From positions 184,389 through 248,388 of the forward strand of contig NZ_FNIC01000007.1 in NCBI RefSeq assembly GCF_900103935.1: a stretch of 64,000 nucleotides of DNA. The letters are read 5' to 3'. Below are positions 19,490-29,541 of the stretch, piece after piece; position 1 is the stretch's first letter, and each line of letters begins with the position of its first letter. The stretch comes from Nocardioides szechwanensis. Its GTDB lineage: Bacteria; Actinomycetota; Actinomycetes; Propionibacteriales; Nocardioidaceae. Under the pieces are notes generated by a model, which did no database searches, was not told where the DNA came from, and was given only the letters and a program-made list of their open reading frames with translations. A program made the position numbers and the translations under genes.

Positions 19490-20335
19490 TCATCGTGCCA
19501 GTCGCGCCGTCACGAAGCGCGGACGGTCGGCCAGATCGCGGTGGTCGCGTACGTCGGTCCAGCGCCCGGTGGCGGCGAACACCGCCGGCGCGGCCTCTCC
19601 CTGGGCGTCGGCGTGCTCCGCGCCCACGACGCCGCCGCTCCGCAGGAGCAGTGCGGCCCGCGCCTCGAGGACCCGGATCGCGTCGAGCCCGTCGGCCCCG
19701 GAGAAGAGCGCCAGGTGCGGGTCGTGGTCGCGCGCCTCGGCAGCGACCGACTCCCAGGCCTCGAGCGGGATGTAGGGCGGGTTGCACACGATCACGTCGA
19801 CGGTGCCGGCCAGGTCGTCGAACGCGGTGGCCAGGTCACCGAGGCGCAGCTCCACGTCGGTGCCGGCCAGGTTGCGCTCGGCCCACGCGTGGGCATCGGG
19901 GTCCAGCTCCACGGCGTGGACGCGGGCGTGCGGCAGCTCGTCGGCGATGGCCTTCGCGATCGCACCCGACCCGGTGCACAGGTCCAGCACCACCGGCGCC
20001 TCCAGGGCGCCGGCCTGCTCGATCGCCCAGCCGGCCAGCAGCTCGGTCTCGGGCCGCGGCACGAAGACGCCGGGGCCGACCTGCAGCTCCACGTGGCGGA
20101 AGTACGCCGTACCGGTGAGGTGCTGCAGGGGCTCACGGACCGCGCGGCGGGCCACCAGGTCGGCGAACTGCCGGGCCGCGTCGTCGCCGACCTCGTCGAC
20201 GAGGACGAGGCGGCTGCGGGTCGTGCCGAGCACGTGGGCCAGCAGCTCGGCCGCATCGTGCTCGGGGCTGGCCACCCCGGCCTCGGCGAGCTGCGCCACC
20301 GCCTGGGTGACCAGCTCTCGTCGCTGGCCGGCCAT
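19490..20335 (-). CDS. prmC: Release-factor glutamine methyltransferase
   Basis: The product has 281 residues. An N-terminal helical domain recognises release factors, and the Rossmann methyltransferase domain carries VLDLCTGSGAIAKAIA (SAM site) and the catalytic NPPY in VIVCNPPYIPLEAW. It methylates the glutamine of the GGQ motif of RF1 and RF2. Its ATG overlaps the stop of prfA, its substrate's gene, by one base. Confidence 0.95.
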   Translation of the reverse strand: MAGQRRELVTQAVAQLAEAGVASPEHDAAELLAHVLGTTRSRLVLVDEVGDDAARQFADLVARRAVREPLQHLTGTAYFRHVELQVGPGVFVPRPETELLAGWAIEQAGALEAPVVLDLCTGSGAIAKAIADELPHARVHAVELDPDAHAWAERNLAGTDVELRLGDLATAFDDLAGTVDVIVCNPPYIPLEAWESVAAEARDHDPHLALFSGADGLDAIRVLEARAALLLRSGGVVGAEHADAQGEAAPAVFAATGRWTDVRDHRDLADRPRFVTARLAR

Positions 20336-21408
20336 CAGTTCTCGAGGGTCGCGAGACGCGCGTCGAGGTCGGCCTGGATGCAGGAGTCGAGCACCGGCTG
20401 GAGGTCGCCGTCGAGCACCTGGTCGAGGTTGTAGGACTTGTAGCCCGTGCGGTGGTCGGAGATCCGGTTCTCGGGGTAGTTGTACGTGCGGATCCGCTCG
20501 GAGCGGTCAACGGTCCGGACCTGGCTGCGACGGATGTCGCTCGCCTCGGCGTCCGCCTCCTCCTGCGCCGCGGCCAGGAGCCGGGCGCGCAGGATGCGCA
20601 TCGCCTGCTCCTTGTTCTGGAGCTGGCTCTTCTCGTTCTGGCAGCTCGCGACGATGCCGGTGGGGACGTGCGTGATCCGCACGGCCGAGTCGGTGGTGTT
20701 GACGCTCTGGCCGCCCGGCCCGCTGCTGCGGTAGACGTCGATGCGCAGGTCGTTGTCGTCGATGGTCACGTCGACGGTCTCCGCCTCCGGCAGCACCAGC
20801 ACCCCGGCGGCGCTGGTGTGGACGCGGCCCTGCGACTCGGTGATGGGAACCCGCTGGACCCGGTGCACCCCGCCCTCGAACTTGAGCTGGGCGAACGGGC
20901 CCTCGCCCGGAGCCGGCGTGCCCTTGGCCTTCACGGCCAGGGTGACCGACTTGTAGCCACCGAGGTCGGACTCGGTGGCATCGAGGATCTCGGTGCGCCA
21001 CCCCCGCTGCTCCGCGTAGCGGGTGTACATGCGCAGCAGGTCGGCGGCGAACAGGGCCGACTCCTCGCCGCCCTCCCCGGACTTGACCTCGAGCAGGGTG
21101 TCCTTGTCGTCGGCGGGGTCGCGCGGGATCAGCAGGTAGCGCAGCCGCTCCGCCGCCTCCGTCTGGCGCCCCACGAGGCTCTCGGCCTCCTCGGCGAACG
21201 AGGAGTCCTCGGCCGCCAGCTCGCGGGCCGCGCCGAGGTCGTCGCCGGCCACCTGCCAGGCACGGTACGCCGCGATGATCGAGCTGAGCTGGGCGTAGCG
21301 CTGGTTGAGCGTCTTGGCCAGGCGCGGGTCCGCGTGCGTCTCGGGCGCGCTGAGGCGCGACTCGAGCTCGGAGTGCTCGGCGACGTAGCTCTCGACGGCC
21401 TCGAACAT
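20335..21408 (-). CDS. prfA: Peptide chain release factor 1
   Basis: The product has 357 residues. The tripeptide that reads stop codons is Pro-Ile-Thr at 188-190 (RVPITESQG), a conservative variant of the usual PAT or PVT. The catalytic GGQ is at 232-234. It terminates translation at UAA and UAG. ATG 21408 was chosen because AGGAG lies six bases upstream; an earlier in-frame start lacks this. The gene is separated from rpmE by an intrinsic terminator. Confidence 0.97.
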   Translation of the reverse strand: MFEAVESYVAEHSELESRLSAPETHADPRLAKTLNQRYAQLSSIIAAYRAWQVAGDDLGAARELAAEDSSFAEEAESLVGRQTEAAERLRYLLIPRDPADDKDTLLEVKSGEGGEESALFAADLLRMYTRYAEQRGWRTEILDATESDLGGYKSVTLAVKAKGTPAPGEGPFAQLKFEGGVHRVQRVPITESQGRVHTSAAGVLVLPEAETVDVTIDDNDLRIDVYRSSGPGGQSVNTTDSAVRITHVPTGIVASCQNEKSQLQNKEQAMRILRARLLAAAQEEADAEASDIRRSQVRTVDRSERIRTYNYPENRISDHRTGYKSYNLDQVLDGDLQPVLDSCIQADLDARLATLEN

Positions 21409-21447
21409 GCGTACTCCTGGGTGGCTTCGGACTGCGGACAAATCACG

Positions 21448-21486
21448 AGCGCCGACCCGTCTGCATGGAGGCAGAGGGTCGGCGCT
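21448..21486 (-). terminator. Intrinsic terminator between rpmE and prfA
   Basis: On the minus strand an 11-bp perfect outer stem (AGCGCCGACCC with its complement) encloses a 5-bp inner stem (TCTGC/GCAGA), with one bulged base and a six-base loop. It is followed by the T-rich CGTGATTTGT. It should end the rpmE transcript before prfA, so the two genes are probably regulated separately. Confidence 0.8.
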
Positions 21487-21496
21487 GTGAGTGCAG

Positions 21497-21727
21497 CTAC
21501 TTGCTGTCGGCCTTGGTCTCGGCCTTCTTGGCGTAGCGGGCCTCGAAGCGGGCGACGCGACCGCCGGTGTCGAGGATCTTCTGCTTGCCGGTGTAGAACG
21601 GGTGGCACTGCGAGCACACGTCGGACTTGATCGTGCCGCTCGACATCGTGCTGCGAGTGACGAACTGCGCGCCGCAGGTGCAGGTCACCTGGGTGTCGAC
21701 GTAGTCCGGGTGGATGTCCTTCTTCAT
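21497..21727 (-). CDS. rpmE: Ribosomal protein bL31, zinc-binding (C+) form
   Basis: The product has 76 residues. Four cysteines (16 and 18 in VTCTCG, 38 and 41 in DVCSQC) form the zinc ribbon of the C+ type, and HPFYTGKQK is the family signature. The C-terminal extension is lysine-rich. A clear AGAGG precedes the ATG at 21727. The promoter has a perfect SigR/SigH-type sequence, so synthesis probably rises under thiol-oxidative stress, when zinc ribbons are damaged. A terminator follows. Confidence 0.96.
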   Translation of the reverse strand: MKKDIHPDYVDTQVTCTCGAQFVTRSTMSSGTIKSDVCSQCHPFYTGKQKILDTGGRVARFEARYAKKAETKADSK

Positions 21728-21810
21728 GTTTTCCTCTCTTTTCCCATCTCTGGGAGGGCCGCCGGGTCGTCTCCGCGGAGTGCGGAGGCGTGAACCGGAA
21801 CCAACGAGCA

Positions 21811-21845
21811 ATGATAGAGAACGCCGAGGGGCCGGGCCTAATTCC
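21811..21845 (-). promoter_or_regulatory. SigR/SigH-type promoter (GGAAT-N18-GTT) and a TATCAT element before rpmE
   Basis: On the minus strand GGAAT (21845-21841) is followed by exactly 18 bases and GTT (21822-21820), the consensus for SigR of Streptomyces and SigH of mycobacteria. Three bases later TATCAT (21816-21811) could serve the housekeeping sigma factor. The sites lie between the histidine kinase stop and the rpmE start, 84 bp upstream of the ATG. Confidence 0.75.
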
Positions 21846-21848
21846 CCG

Positions 21849-23438
21849 CTAGTCCCCCGCCGGGTCCTCGGCGACGCGTAGGCCGCCGTACCCGTGGAGG
21901 CGCAGCCGGATGAACACGGTGGTGCCCTTGCCCTCGGTCGACTCGATCATCACATCACCGGCGTGCTTGTCGATGATGGTCTGCACGATGCGCAGGCCCA
22001 GGCCGGTGCCCGCGATCTCGTTGGTCACCGCGTTGGAGGCACGGAAGAAGCGGGTGCCGAGCCGGTCGAGCTCGATCCGGGGGATGCCGATGCCGTGGTC
22101 CTGGACCGCGATCTCGACCTGGTGCGGCTCGAGCTTCTGGACGGTCACGTCGACCTGACCGTTGTCGTGGCTGAACTTGACCGCGTTGGAGAGCACGTTG
22201 ATCAGGGCCCGCTGAAGCATCGCGCGGTCGCAGAGGACCGTCATCGGCTCGGCCGGGGCGGTCACCTCGATCCGGATCCCCCGCCGCGCCCCGGTGATGC
22301 GTACGTCGGTCACGCCGTCGCGCACCAGCGTGGTCACGTCGGCGGCCTCGAGGTCGGTGGCCCGGCTCTCCGCCTTGGACAGCGCGAGCAGGTCGTCGAT
22401 GAGCGCCTTGAGCCGGGTCACGTTGCGCCGGGTCGCCTCGAGCATCCGCTCGTGGCGGGGCTGGAGCTGGCCGTCGAACTCCTCGGCGACCATCTCGAGG
22501 TAGCCGCTGATCGTCGTGAGCGGCGTACGGAGCTCGTGCGAGACGTTGCTGACGAAGTCGTCCTTGGCGGTGTCGAGCACCCGTAGCTCGTTCTGGATGC
22601 GGCCCTCGACCGCGCGGGCGCGCCCCTGCGCGTCGGCGTAGTCGTTGAGCGCGGTGGCGACCGAGCGGACCTCCTTGGGACCCCGGGCCTCGGCCCGGGC
22701 GTCGAGGTCGGTCCTGGTCATCTTCTGCACCGCGGACTCGAGCGATCGCAGCGGCTCCGAGATCTCGTTGAGCAGCCGGTTCCGGAAGCGGCCGACGAGG
22801 TACCACGCGGCCAGCGCCAGCAGGGCGACCGCGACGATCGTGCCGCGGAAGAGCAGCGTCGCCTCGCTGCGACCGTCACGGACCCGGGCGTCGAAGGCCG
22901 ACTGGGTCTCCTGGTGGGCGGCCTCGAGCTTGCTGTACAGGTCCTGGCCGACGCGGAAGCGCTGCGGGTTGAAGGTGCCCGGGCCGCCCTTGGCGACGAT
23001 CCTCGGCTCCGCGTACGAGTCGACCCACGCCTGGGTGCGCTCCTCGAGGCGGGCCACCAGCAGGTCCAGCTCGGCGTCGTCCGCGGCGAACTGGCGGACC
23101 TTCTGCTGGTCGGCGGGGAGCCGGCGCTCGGCCTGGCCGTAGTCGTCGACGGCCGAGCTCCGCCCGCTCAGCGCCCACGTGCTGACCGCGGCGTTCATCT
23201 CGGTCAGGTCCTGGAGGACCGCGGCGTTGGCGTCGGCCGCGGGCTGGACCTCGTCGGAGAGGTAGGAGACGGCGCGGAACGAGAGCACCATCCCGGCGAT
23301 GGCGACCAGCGCCATCACGACCACCAGGGCGCCGAAGCGGAAGAGGACGGGGGTCACCAGGCGGGCGACGGGCCGCCCGGGGTCGGTCTTGGGCGTGCGC
23401 TTGCTGGGAACAGGGGTTTTGGACACAGCTCTGTCCAC
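21849..23438 (-). CDS. Membrane sensor histidine kinase with HAMP domain
   Basis: The product has 529 residues. Two membrane helices (about 25-50 and 200-220) enclose an extracellular all-helical sensor region of about 150 residues that binds an unknown signal. A HAMP linker follows ([24 protein letters not shown]), then HisKA with the phospho-accepting His in VSHELRTPL near residue 300, and the ATPase with [17 protein letters not shown] and [10 protein letters not shown]. The start is GTG at 23438 because GGAAGGGGGG lies just before it. It is downstream of a receiver-only regulator and has a possible promoter of its own (TAATGT at 23489-23484, minus strand). Confidence 0.92.
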   Translation of the reverse strand: MDRAVSKTPVPSKRTPKTDPGRPVARLVTPVLFRFGALVVVMALVAIAGMVLSFRAVSYLSDEVQPAADANAAVLQDLTEMNAAVSTWALSGRSSAVDDYGQAERRLPADQQKVRQFAADDAELDLLVARLEERTQAWVDSYAEPRIVAKGGPGTFNPQRFRVGQDLYSKLEAAHQETQSAFDARVRDGRSEATLLFRGTIVAVALLALAAWYLVGRFRNRLLNEISEPLRSLESAVQKMTRTDLDARAEARGPKEVRSVATALNDYADAQGRARAVEGRIQNELRVLDTAKDDFVSNVSHELRTPLTTISGYLEMVAEEFDGQLQPRHERMLEATRRNVTRLKALIDDLLALSKAESRATDLEAADVTTLVRDGVTDVRITGARRGIRIEVTAPAEPMTVLCDRAMLQRALINVLSNAVKFSHDNGQVDVTVQKLEPHQVEIAVQDHGIGIPRIELDRLGTRFFRASNAVTNEIAGTGLGLRIVQTIIDKHAGDVMIESTEGKGTTVFIRLRLHGYGGLRVAEDPAGD

Positions 23439-23539
23439 GGTCCCCCCTTCCGGTGTGTGACGATCCCCCAACCGTCGGCCTACACATTACCGCGAGTCCG
23501 GGCTGGCCGGACCACAACGTCAGGACACGAGAGAGGCTT

Positions 23540-23923
<384 letters not shown>

Positions 23924-23979
23924 GGCGTACCTCTTCCCCCTGTTTGAAGACTGCTTGGTCAGACTAGCCCTGCCGGACG

Positions 23980-25971
23980 TCAGTCGTCCTGACCTCCGGG
24001 AGTCGGCGTGGTCTTCTGCACCTGCATGAGGAACTCCAGGTTGCTCTGCGACTTCTTCAGCCGCTCGAGCAACAGCTCGAGGGCCTGCTGGCTGTCGAGT
24101 CCGGAGAGGACCCGGCGCAGCTTCCAGATGATCGCCAGCTCCTCCTTGCTCATCAGGAGCTCCTCGCGCCGGGTGCCGGACTGGACGGCGTCGATCGCGG
24201 GGAAGATGCGCTTGTCGGCGAAGTCGCGGCGTAGCCGGATCTCCATGTTTCCGGTGCCCTTGAACTCCTCGAAGATCACCTCGTCCATCTTCGAGCCGCT
24301 CTCGATCAGCGCGGTCGCGAGGATGGTGAGCGAGCCGCCGTTCTCGATGTTGCGCGCGGCGCCGAAGAACTTCTTCGGCGGGTAGAGCGCCGCGGAGTCG
24401 ACGCCGCCGGACAGGATCCGGCCGCTCGGCGGGGCGGCGAGGTTGTAGGCGCGCCCGAGGCGGGTGATGCCGTCGAGCAGCACGACCACGTCGTGGCCGA
24501 GCTCGACCAGCCGCTTGGCGCGCTCGATGGCCAGCTCCGCGACCATCGTGTGGTCGGAGGCCGGACGGTCGAAGGTCGAGGAGATGACCTCGCCCTTGAC
24601 CGAGCGCTCGAAGTCGGTGACCTCCTCGGGGCGCTCGTCGACCAGGACCACCATCAGGTGGCACTCAGGGTTGTTGGTCGTGATCGAGTTGGCGATCGAC
24701 TGCATGATCATCGTCTTGCCGGCCTTGGAGGGCGACACGATCAGGCCGCGCTGGCCCTTCCCGATCGGGGCGGCGATGTCGATGACCCGCCCGATCAGGT
24801 TGCCCGGCTCGGTCTCGAGGCGCAGGCGCTCCGAGGCGTAGAGCGGGGTGAGCTTCTGGAACTCGACGCGGTGCTTGGCGGTCTCGGGGTCGCCGCCGTT
24901 GACGCTCTCGATGCGCACCATCGGGTTGAACTTCGCCTTGCTCTCGCCCTCGCGCGGCTGGCGGACCTCGCCGACGATCGCGTCACCGCGGCGCAGACCG
25001 TACTTGCGGACCATCGACAACGAGACGTAGACGTCCTCGGGGCCGGGGAGGTAGCCGCTGGTGCGCACGAAGGCGTAGTTGTCGAGCACGTCGAGGATGC
25101 CGGCGGCGGGCACCAGCACGTCGTCCTCGAGGATCGTGGTGTCGGGCTCGTGGCGCTGGCTCCCGGTCCCGCCGCCCGTGGGGGCGCCGGGGCGGTTGGC
25201 GCGGTCACGTCCGCGGCGGCGACGGTTGCGCCCGCCGCCCTCCTCGGTGCCGCCCTGGTTGCGGTCCTGGTTGGCCCGGTCCTGGTTCGCCCTGTCCTGG
25301 TTCGCCCTGTCCTGGTTCGCCCTGTCCTGGTTCGCCCGGTCCTGGTTCGCCCGGTCCTGGTTCGCCCGGTCCTGCTGGGCGCGGTCCTGGTTGGCGCGGT
25401 CCTGGTTGGCCCGGTCCTGCTGGGCGCGGTCGCTGCCGCCCTGGTTGCCCTGGTTGCCCTGGTTGCCCTGGCTGCGCTGGTTGGCGTCCTGGTGGTCACG
25501 GTTGCGGGTGCGGGTGCGCTCGCCCTGGGAGCCGGACGGCGCGTTGCGCTGGTGGTCGCGGTTGCCGTCGCGCTGGGCGCTGTCGTCCCGCGCCTCGCCC
25601 TGGCTCTCCTGTACGGCGGGCTCAGCCTCGCGCTTCGCGGCGGGCCTGTCCTCGCGGGGAGCCTTCTCCTCGCGGGGAGCCTTCTCCTCGCGGGGAGCCT
25701 TCTCCTCGCGGGGAGCCTTCTCCTCGCGGGGAGCCTTCTCCTCGCGCGGTGCCTTGGCCTTGGCCTCGGAGGCGTTCGACTTGCCGCCCTGGGCGGCCTT
25801 GATCGCCTCGACGAGCTGCGCCTTCTTCATGGCGCCTGCGCCCGAGATGCCCATGCCGCCGGCCATCGACTTGAGGTCGGCGAGCAGCATGGAGTTGAGT
25901 CCGCCGCCGCGCTTCTTCGGGGCCGCAACGGCCTCGGGTGCGTCACTGGTGGATTCGGATGTTTCGGTCAC
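23980..25971 (-). CDS. rho: Transcription termination factor Rho with a large repeat-rich insertion
   Basis: The product has 663 residues against 419 in Escherichia coli. The N-terminal helical domain (24-62) is followed by an insertion of about 210 residues (63-275), then the RNA-binding cold-shock-like domain (about 285-360) and the RecA-type ATPase with SPSKAGKT at 413-420, and LVDERPEEVTDFER and GGVDSAALYPPKKFFGAARN further on. The insertion contains tandem APREEK and DRANQ repeats and an arginine-rich RNRRRRGRDRANR patch, so it is disordered and should bind RNA. Actinobacterial Rho proteins often carry such insertions, which alter RNA specificity. Confidence 0.97.
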   Translation of the reverse strand: MTETSESTSDAPEAVAAPKKRGGGLNSMLLADLKSMAGGMGISGAGAMKKAQLVEAIKAAQGGKSNASEAKAKAPREEKAPREEKAPREEKAPREEKAPREEKAPREDRPAAKREAEPAVQESQGEARDDSAQRDGNRDHQRNAPSGSQGERTRTRNRDHQDANQRSQGNQGNQGNQGGSDRAQQDRANQDRANQDRAQQDRANQDRANQDRANQDRANQDRANQDRANQDRANQDRNQGGTEEGGGRNRRRRGRDRANRPGAPTGGGTGSQRHEPDTTILEDDVLVPAAGILDVLDNYAFVRTSGYLPGPEDVYVSLSMVRKYGLRRGDAIVGEVRQPREGESKAKFNPMVRIESVNGGDPETAKHRVEFQKLTPLYASERLRLETEPGNLIGRVIDIAAPIGKGQRGLIVSPSKAGKTMIMQSIANSITTNNPECHLMVVLVDERPEEVTDFERSVKGEVISSTFDRPASDHTMVAELAIERAKRLVELGHDVVVLLDGITRLGRAYNLAAPPSGRILSGGVDSAALYPPKKFFGAARNIENGGSLTILATALIESGSKMDEVIFEEFKGTGNMEIRLRRDFADKRIFPAIDAVQSGTRREELLMSKEELAIIWKLRRVLSGLDSQQALELLLERLKKSQSNLEFLMQVQKTTPTPGGQDD
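25258..25431 (-). repeat. 15-bp tandem repeat in rho (DRANQ units)
   Basis: Eleven consecutive five-residue units DRANQ or DRAQQ (Rho residues 181-235) are followed by a degenerate DRNQG. The DNA units are nearly identical, about 15 bp each. Charge alternates (D-R) with polar N and Q, typical of a disordered low-complexity region. Confidence 0.92.
25650..25752 (-). repeat. 18-bp tandem repeat in rho (APREEK units)
   Basis: Five copies of the six-residue unit APREEK and a sixth ending APREDRP (Rho residues about 74-110) are encoded by 18-bp units that are almost perfectly identical. Such arrays change copy number by slippage and may vary between strains. Confidence 0.92.
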
Positions 25972-26222
25972 GTGAGGTCCTTCCCACGCTCAGGCCGAAG
26001 CGGTGAGTCCACCGCCGGCCGCCTGGTCAATGCCCCGCCTCGACGCCAGCACGCGCCCTCGGGAGGGCTGGCGGGTACGGAGATGCTCCGCATGGTCCAA
26101 GGATGGGGTTTCGCACCACAGGGATTGACTGTCGAAGACAGTGGTCACACAAGGGCGCAACGCCTAAGATTCTGGCGCCGCGTCAATGTATCACTCGTCT
26201 CACTGGTCCCGGCAGCACACCG
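25972..26222 (-). promoter_or_regulatory. rho leader region (251 bp)
   Basis: No gene is seen between thrB and rho. The stretch holds a perfect 6-bp hairpin ACTGTC-GAA-GACAGT (26128-26142). Further upstream on the minus strand is a TTGACG element. It may contain the rho promoter and a long untranslated leader. Rho genes are often controlled by Rho-dependent termination in their own leader, but nothing here proves that. Confidence 0.35.
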
Positions 26223-27131
26223 TCACGCGAGACCGGCGCCGTCGTGGTCGACGGTGAGGTGGTGGGCGGCCCAGCCCTCCGGTGCGTGAGCGAGCAGCGC
26301 GTCCGCGCTCGCCGCCTCGGGCCAGCCGCAGAAGGCGAGCACGGTCGGCCCGGCCCCCGAGACCACGGCCGCGACGCCCTCGGCGCGCAACCGGTCGACC
26401 AGCGCCAGCGACTCCGGCATGGCCGCGCGGCGGTAGTCCTGGTGGAGGTAGTCGCGGGTCCCGCGCCACAGCTGGTCGGGGCGTCCGGCGAGCGCCGCGA
26501 CCAGCAGCGCCGTACGCCCAGCGTCGGCGGCGGCGTCCGCGTGCGGCACGGTGGCCGGCAGCAGCCCGCGGGCCAGCTCGGTGGAGACGCCGGTGGGTGG
26601 CACGAACACCACCGCGGTGACCTGCGGGTCGACCGGCGACTCCACGGCGTAGAACTCACCGTCGTCGCTGCCGGAGACGACGAAGCCGCCGTAGAGCGCC
26701 GGGGCGACGTTGTCGGGGTGTCCCTCGAGCCGGGCGGCGACCCTGAAGAGAGCGTCGTCGCCGAGCAGCGCGTCACCGTCGACGACGAGCGCGCGCGCCA
26801 GGACCAGGCCGCCCACGATGGCCGCCGACGACGAGCCGAGGCCACGCGCGTGAGGGATGACGTTGGTGCATGACAGGCGCAGCCCGGTCGGCTGGCCGCC
26901 CAGCTCCTCGAAGCCGGCGCGCATCGCCTTCACGACGAGGTGCGACTCGTCGAGAGGTACGGCGTCCGCCCCGGCGCCCTGCACCTCGACGTCAAGGCCG
27001 TCGGGCAGCACCTGCGCCTCGAGCCGGTCGCGCAGGTCGAGGGCCAGCCCGAGCGAGTCGAAGCCCGGCCCGAGGTTGGCCGAGGTGGCCGGGACCGAGA
27101 CTCGGACCGGCCCCTCGACGAAGCGCACCAT
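26223..27131 (-). CDS. thrB: Homoserine kinase
   Basis: The product has 302 residues of the GHMP kinase family. RVSVPATSANLGPGFDSLGLAL is the N-terminal block, the ATP-binding motif is PHARGLGSSSAAIVGGL, and VVSGAGPTVLAF is the C-terminal motif. It phosphorylates homoserine for threonine synthase. The ATG at 27131 overlaps the thrC stop by one base (TGATG), so the two are coupled. It is the last gene of the lysA-hom-thrC-thrB run. Confidence 0.96.
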   Translation of the reverse strand: MVRFVEGPVRVSVPATSANLGPGFDSLGLALDLRDRLEAQVLPDGLDVEVQGAGADAVPLDESHLVVKAMRAGFEELGGQPTGLRLSCTNVIPHARGLGSSSAAIVGGLVLARALVVDGDALLGDDALFRVAARLEGHPDNVAPALYGGFVVSGSDDGEFYAVESPVDPQVTAVVFVPPTGVSTELARGLLPATVPHADAAADAGRTALLVAALAGRPDQLWRGTRDYLHQDYRRAAMPESLALVDRLRAEGVAAVVSGAGPTVLAFCGWPEAASADALLAHAPEGWAAHHLTVDHDGAGLA

Positions 27132-28231
27132 CAGATGAGGCCGGCAGCGCGGGCCGCCTCGGTGACGTCCGCGTCGATGACGGTGTCGACGATGCTCTGC
27201 CCGGAGCTGGTGAAGCCCTCGAGCGCGGTGACGGTGTCCTTGAGCCCGTGACCGGTGACCGTGACCGCCACGGTCTTGCCGGCGTAGGACTCGCCCTGAG
27301 CGAGCTCCTGCAGGAGACCGGCGATGCCGGCGGCTGAGGCCGGCTCCACGAAGACGCCGTCGCGGGACGCCAGCTCGCGCTGGGCGGAGAGGATCTGGTC
27401 GTCGGAGACCGCCGCGAAGCGCCCGCCCGACTCGTTGCGGGCGGTCTCGGCCAGCTTCCACGACGCGGGGTTGCCGATCCGGATGGCCGTGGCCTTGGTC
27501 TCGGGGTCGGGGAACGGCTCGCCGGTCACCAGCGGCGCGGCTCCCTCGGCCTGGAAGCCGCGCATGACCGGGGTCTTCGAGGCCTCGCCGATCCGGTGGT
27601 ACTGCGTGTAGCCGAGCCAGTAGGCCGCGATGTTGCCGGCGTTGCCCACCGGGAGCAGGTGGTAGTCGGGGGCGTCGCCCAGGAAGTCGACGATCTCGAA
27701 GGCGGCGGTCTTCTGGCCCTCGAGGCGCGCGGGGTTGACCGAGTTGACCAGCGCGACGGGGTACTCCCAGGCCATCTGCCGGGCGAGAGCGAGGCAGTGG
27801 TCGAAGTTGCCGCGGACCATGAGCACCTGGGCGCCGTGCAGGATCGCCTGCGCCATCTTGCCTGCGGCGATCTTGCCCTCGGGCACCAGCACGAGCGGCT
27901 TGAGACCGGCCTTGGCGGCGTAGGCGGCCATCGACGCGGACGTGTTGCCGGTCGACGCGCAGACCACGGCCTGGGCGCCGTCGGCCTTGGCGACCGAGAT
28001 CGCCGTGGTCATGCCGCGGTCCTTGAAGGAGCCGGTCGGGTTGTTGCCCTCGACCTTGAGCCACACCTCCGCGCCGGTCAGCCCGGAGAGCCACTCGGAG
28101 AAGACGAGCGGGGTGCCGCCCTCGCGCAGGGTGACCGCGGGGATTCCCTCGGGGATCTCGAGCAGCTCGCGGTACTCCTCGATGACGCCGCGCCACTGGT
28201 GGGTGCGGGTCGCGGTCCGTTCGCCGTTCAT
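27131..28231 (-). CDS. thrC: Threonine synthase
   Basis: The product has 366 residues. The pyridoxal-phosphate lysine is Lys70 in [12 protein letters not shown], and the phosphate-binding loop is [11 protein letters not shown]. It converts O-phosphohomoserine to threonine. It is of the short bacterial type. The ATG overlaps the stop of hom by four bases. Confidence 0.97.
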   Translation of the reverse strand: MNGERTATRTHQWRGVIEEYRELLEIPEGIPAVTLREGGTPLVFSEWLSGLTGAEVWLKVEGNNPTGSFKDRGMTTAISVAKADGAQAVVCASTGNTSASMAAYAAKAGLKPLVLVPEGKIAAGKMAQAILHGAQVLMVRGNFDHCLALARQMAWEYPVALVNSVNPARLEGQKTAAFEIVDFLGDAPDYHLLPVGNAGNIAAYWLGYTQYHRIGEASKTPVMRGFQAEGAAPLVTGEPFPDPETKATAIRIGNPASWKLAETARNESGGRFAAVSDDQILSAQRELASRDGVFVEPASAAGIAGLLQELAQGESYAGKTVAVTVTGHGLKDTVTALEGFTSSGQSIVDTVIDADVTEAARAAGLI

Positions 28232-29541
28232 TCGGTGTCTCCTTCGACCCGCATCACCGAGGTGACCTCGCGGACGATATCCATGCCTCGCAGGTGCTCG
28301 ACGGTGGCGCTGAGCTGGGCGTCGGTGGCCTCGTGGGAGACCACGACGAGCTGGGCGTCGTCGCCGCGCCCTTCCTGGCGCACCGTCTGGATCGACACGT
28401 CGTGCTCGGCGAAGGCCTGCGCGACCGAGGCCAGGACGCCGGCGCGGTCGTCGACGTCGATGGCCACGTGATAGCGGGTGCGGGTCTCCCCCATCGGCAG
28501 CACCGCCCGGTCGGCGTACGCCGACTCGCCGGGCCCGCGGGTGCCGGCAAGGTGGTTGCGGGCCACCGTGACCAGGTCACCGAGGACCGCCGAGGCGGTC
28601 GGGGCGCCACCGGCGCCGGGGCCGTAGAACATCAGCTGACCGGCGGCCTCGGACTCGACGAACACCGCGTTGTAGGCCTCGCGCACGCTGGCGAGCGGGT
28701 GGGATCGCGGGATCATCGCGGGGTGCACGCGGACCGACACGGCGTCGCCGTCGGGGCCCGGCCGGAGCTCGGCGATCGCGAGCAGCTTGACCACGCTGTT
28801 CATCTCGCGGGCGGACTGGACGTCGGCCGCGGTGACCTCCGAGATGCCCTCACGGTGCACGTCGGCGGCGGTCACCCGGCTGTGGAACGCCAGCGACGCC
28901 AGGATGGCGGCCTTGGCTGCGGCGTCGAAACCCTCGACGTCGGCGGTCGGGTCAGCCTCGGCGTAGCCGAGCTCCTGGGCCTCCTCGAGCGCCTCGGCGA
29001 AGCCGGCGCCCGAGCTGTCCATCTTGTCCAGGATGAAGTTGGTGGTGCCGTTGACGATGCCCAGGACCCGGGTCACCTTGTCGCCGGCGAGCGACTCGCG
29101 CAGCGGTCGCAGGATCGGGATGGCGCCGGCCACCGCGGCCTCGTAGTAGAGGTCGCGGCCGGCCTTCTCGGCCGCCTCGAAGAGGGTCGGCCCGTCCTCG
29201 GCGAGCAACGCCTTGTTGGCGGTGACCACGGAGGCGCCGTGCTCGAGAGCGGAGAGGATCAGCGACCGGGCCGGCTCGATGCCCCCGATCACCTCGATGA
29301 CCAGGTCGACGTCGTCGCGGCTGACCAGCCCGGCGGCGTCGGTGGTCAGCAGCCCCTCGGGTACGTCGACCTCGCGCGGGGCGTCGATCCGGCGCACGGC
29401 GACCCCGGCGAGCTCGACCCGCGTCCCGACCCGCGCTGCGAGGTCGCCGGCCTGCTCGGTGAGCAGCCGCACGACCTGCGAACCGACGGAGCCACAGCCG
29501 AGAACTGCCACCTTGAGCGGCTTCTGACCCTCACACATCAC
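28228..29541 (-). CDS. hom: Homoserine dehydrogenase with C-terminal ACT domain
   Basis: The product has 437 residues. The NAD(P)-binding motif GCGSVGSQV is near residue 15, the catalytic region holds [12 protein letters not shown] and [18 protein letters not shown], and an ACT domain (about 350-430, [19 protein letters not shown]) is the likely site of threonine feedback. It reduces aspartate semialdehyde to homoserine. The start is GTG at 29541 or the next codon ATG at 29538; both overlap the lysA stop. Confidence 0.97.
   Translation of the reverse strand: MMCEGQKPLKVAVLGCGSVGSQVVRLLTEQAGDLAARVGTRVELAGVAVRRIDAPREVDVPEGLLTTDAAGLVSRDDVDLVIEVIGGIEPARSLILSALEHGASVVTANKALLAEDGPTLFEAAEKAGRDLYYEAAVAGAIPILRPLRESLAGDKVTRVLGIVNGTTNFILDKMDSSGAGFAEALEEAQELGYAEADPTADVEGFDAAAKAAILASLAFHSRVTAADVHREGISEVTAADVQSAREMNSVVKLLAIAELRPGPDGDAVSVRVHPAMIPRSHPLASVREAYNAVFVESEAAGQLMFYGPGAGGAPTASAVLGDLVTVARNHLAGTRGPGESAYADRAVLPMGETRTRYHVAIDVDDRAGVLASVAQAFAEHDVSIQTVRQEGRGDDAQLVVVSHEATDAQLSATVEHLRGMDIVREVTSVMRVEGDTE

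Noticed and set aside
25258..25752. CRISPR-like regular repeats
   Set aside because: The repeats are contiguous without unique spacers, keep the reading frame of Rho, and are 15 and 18 bp long.
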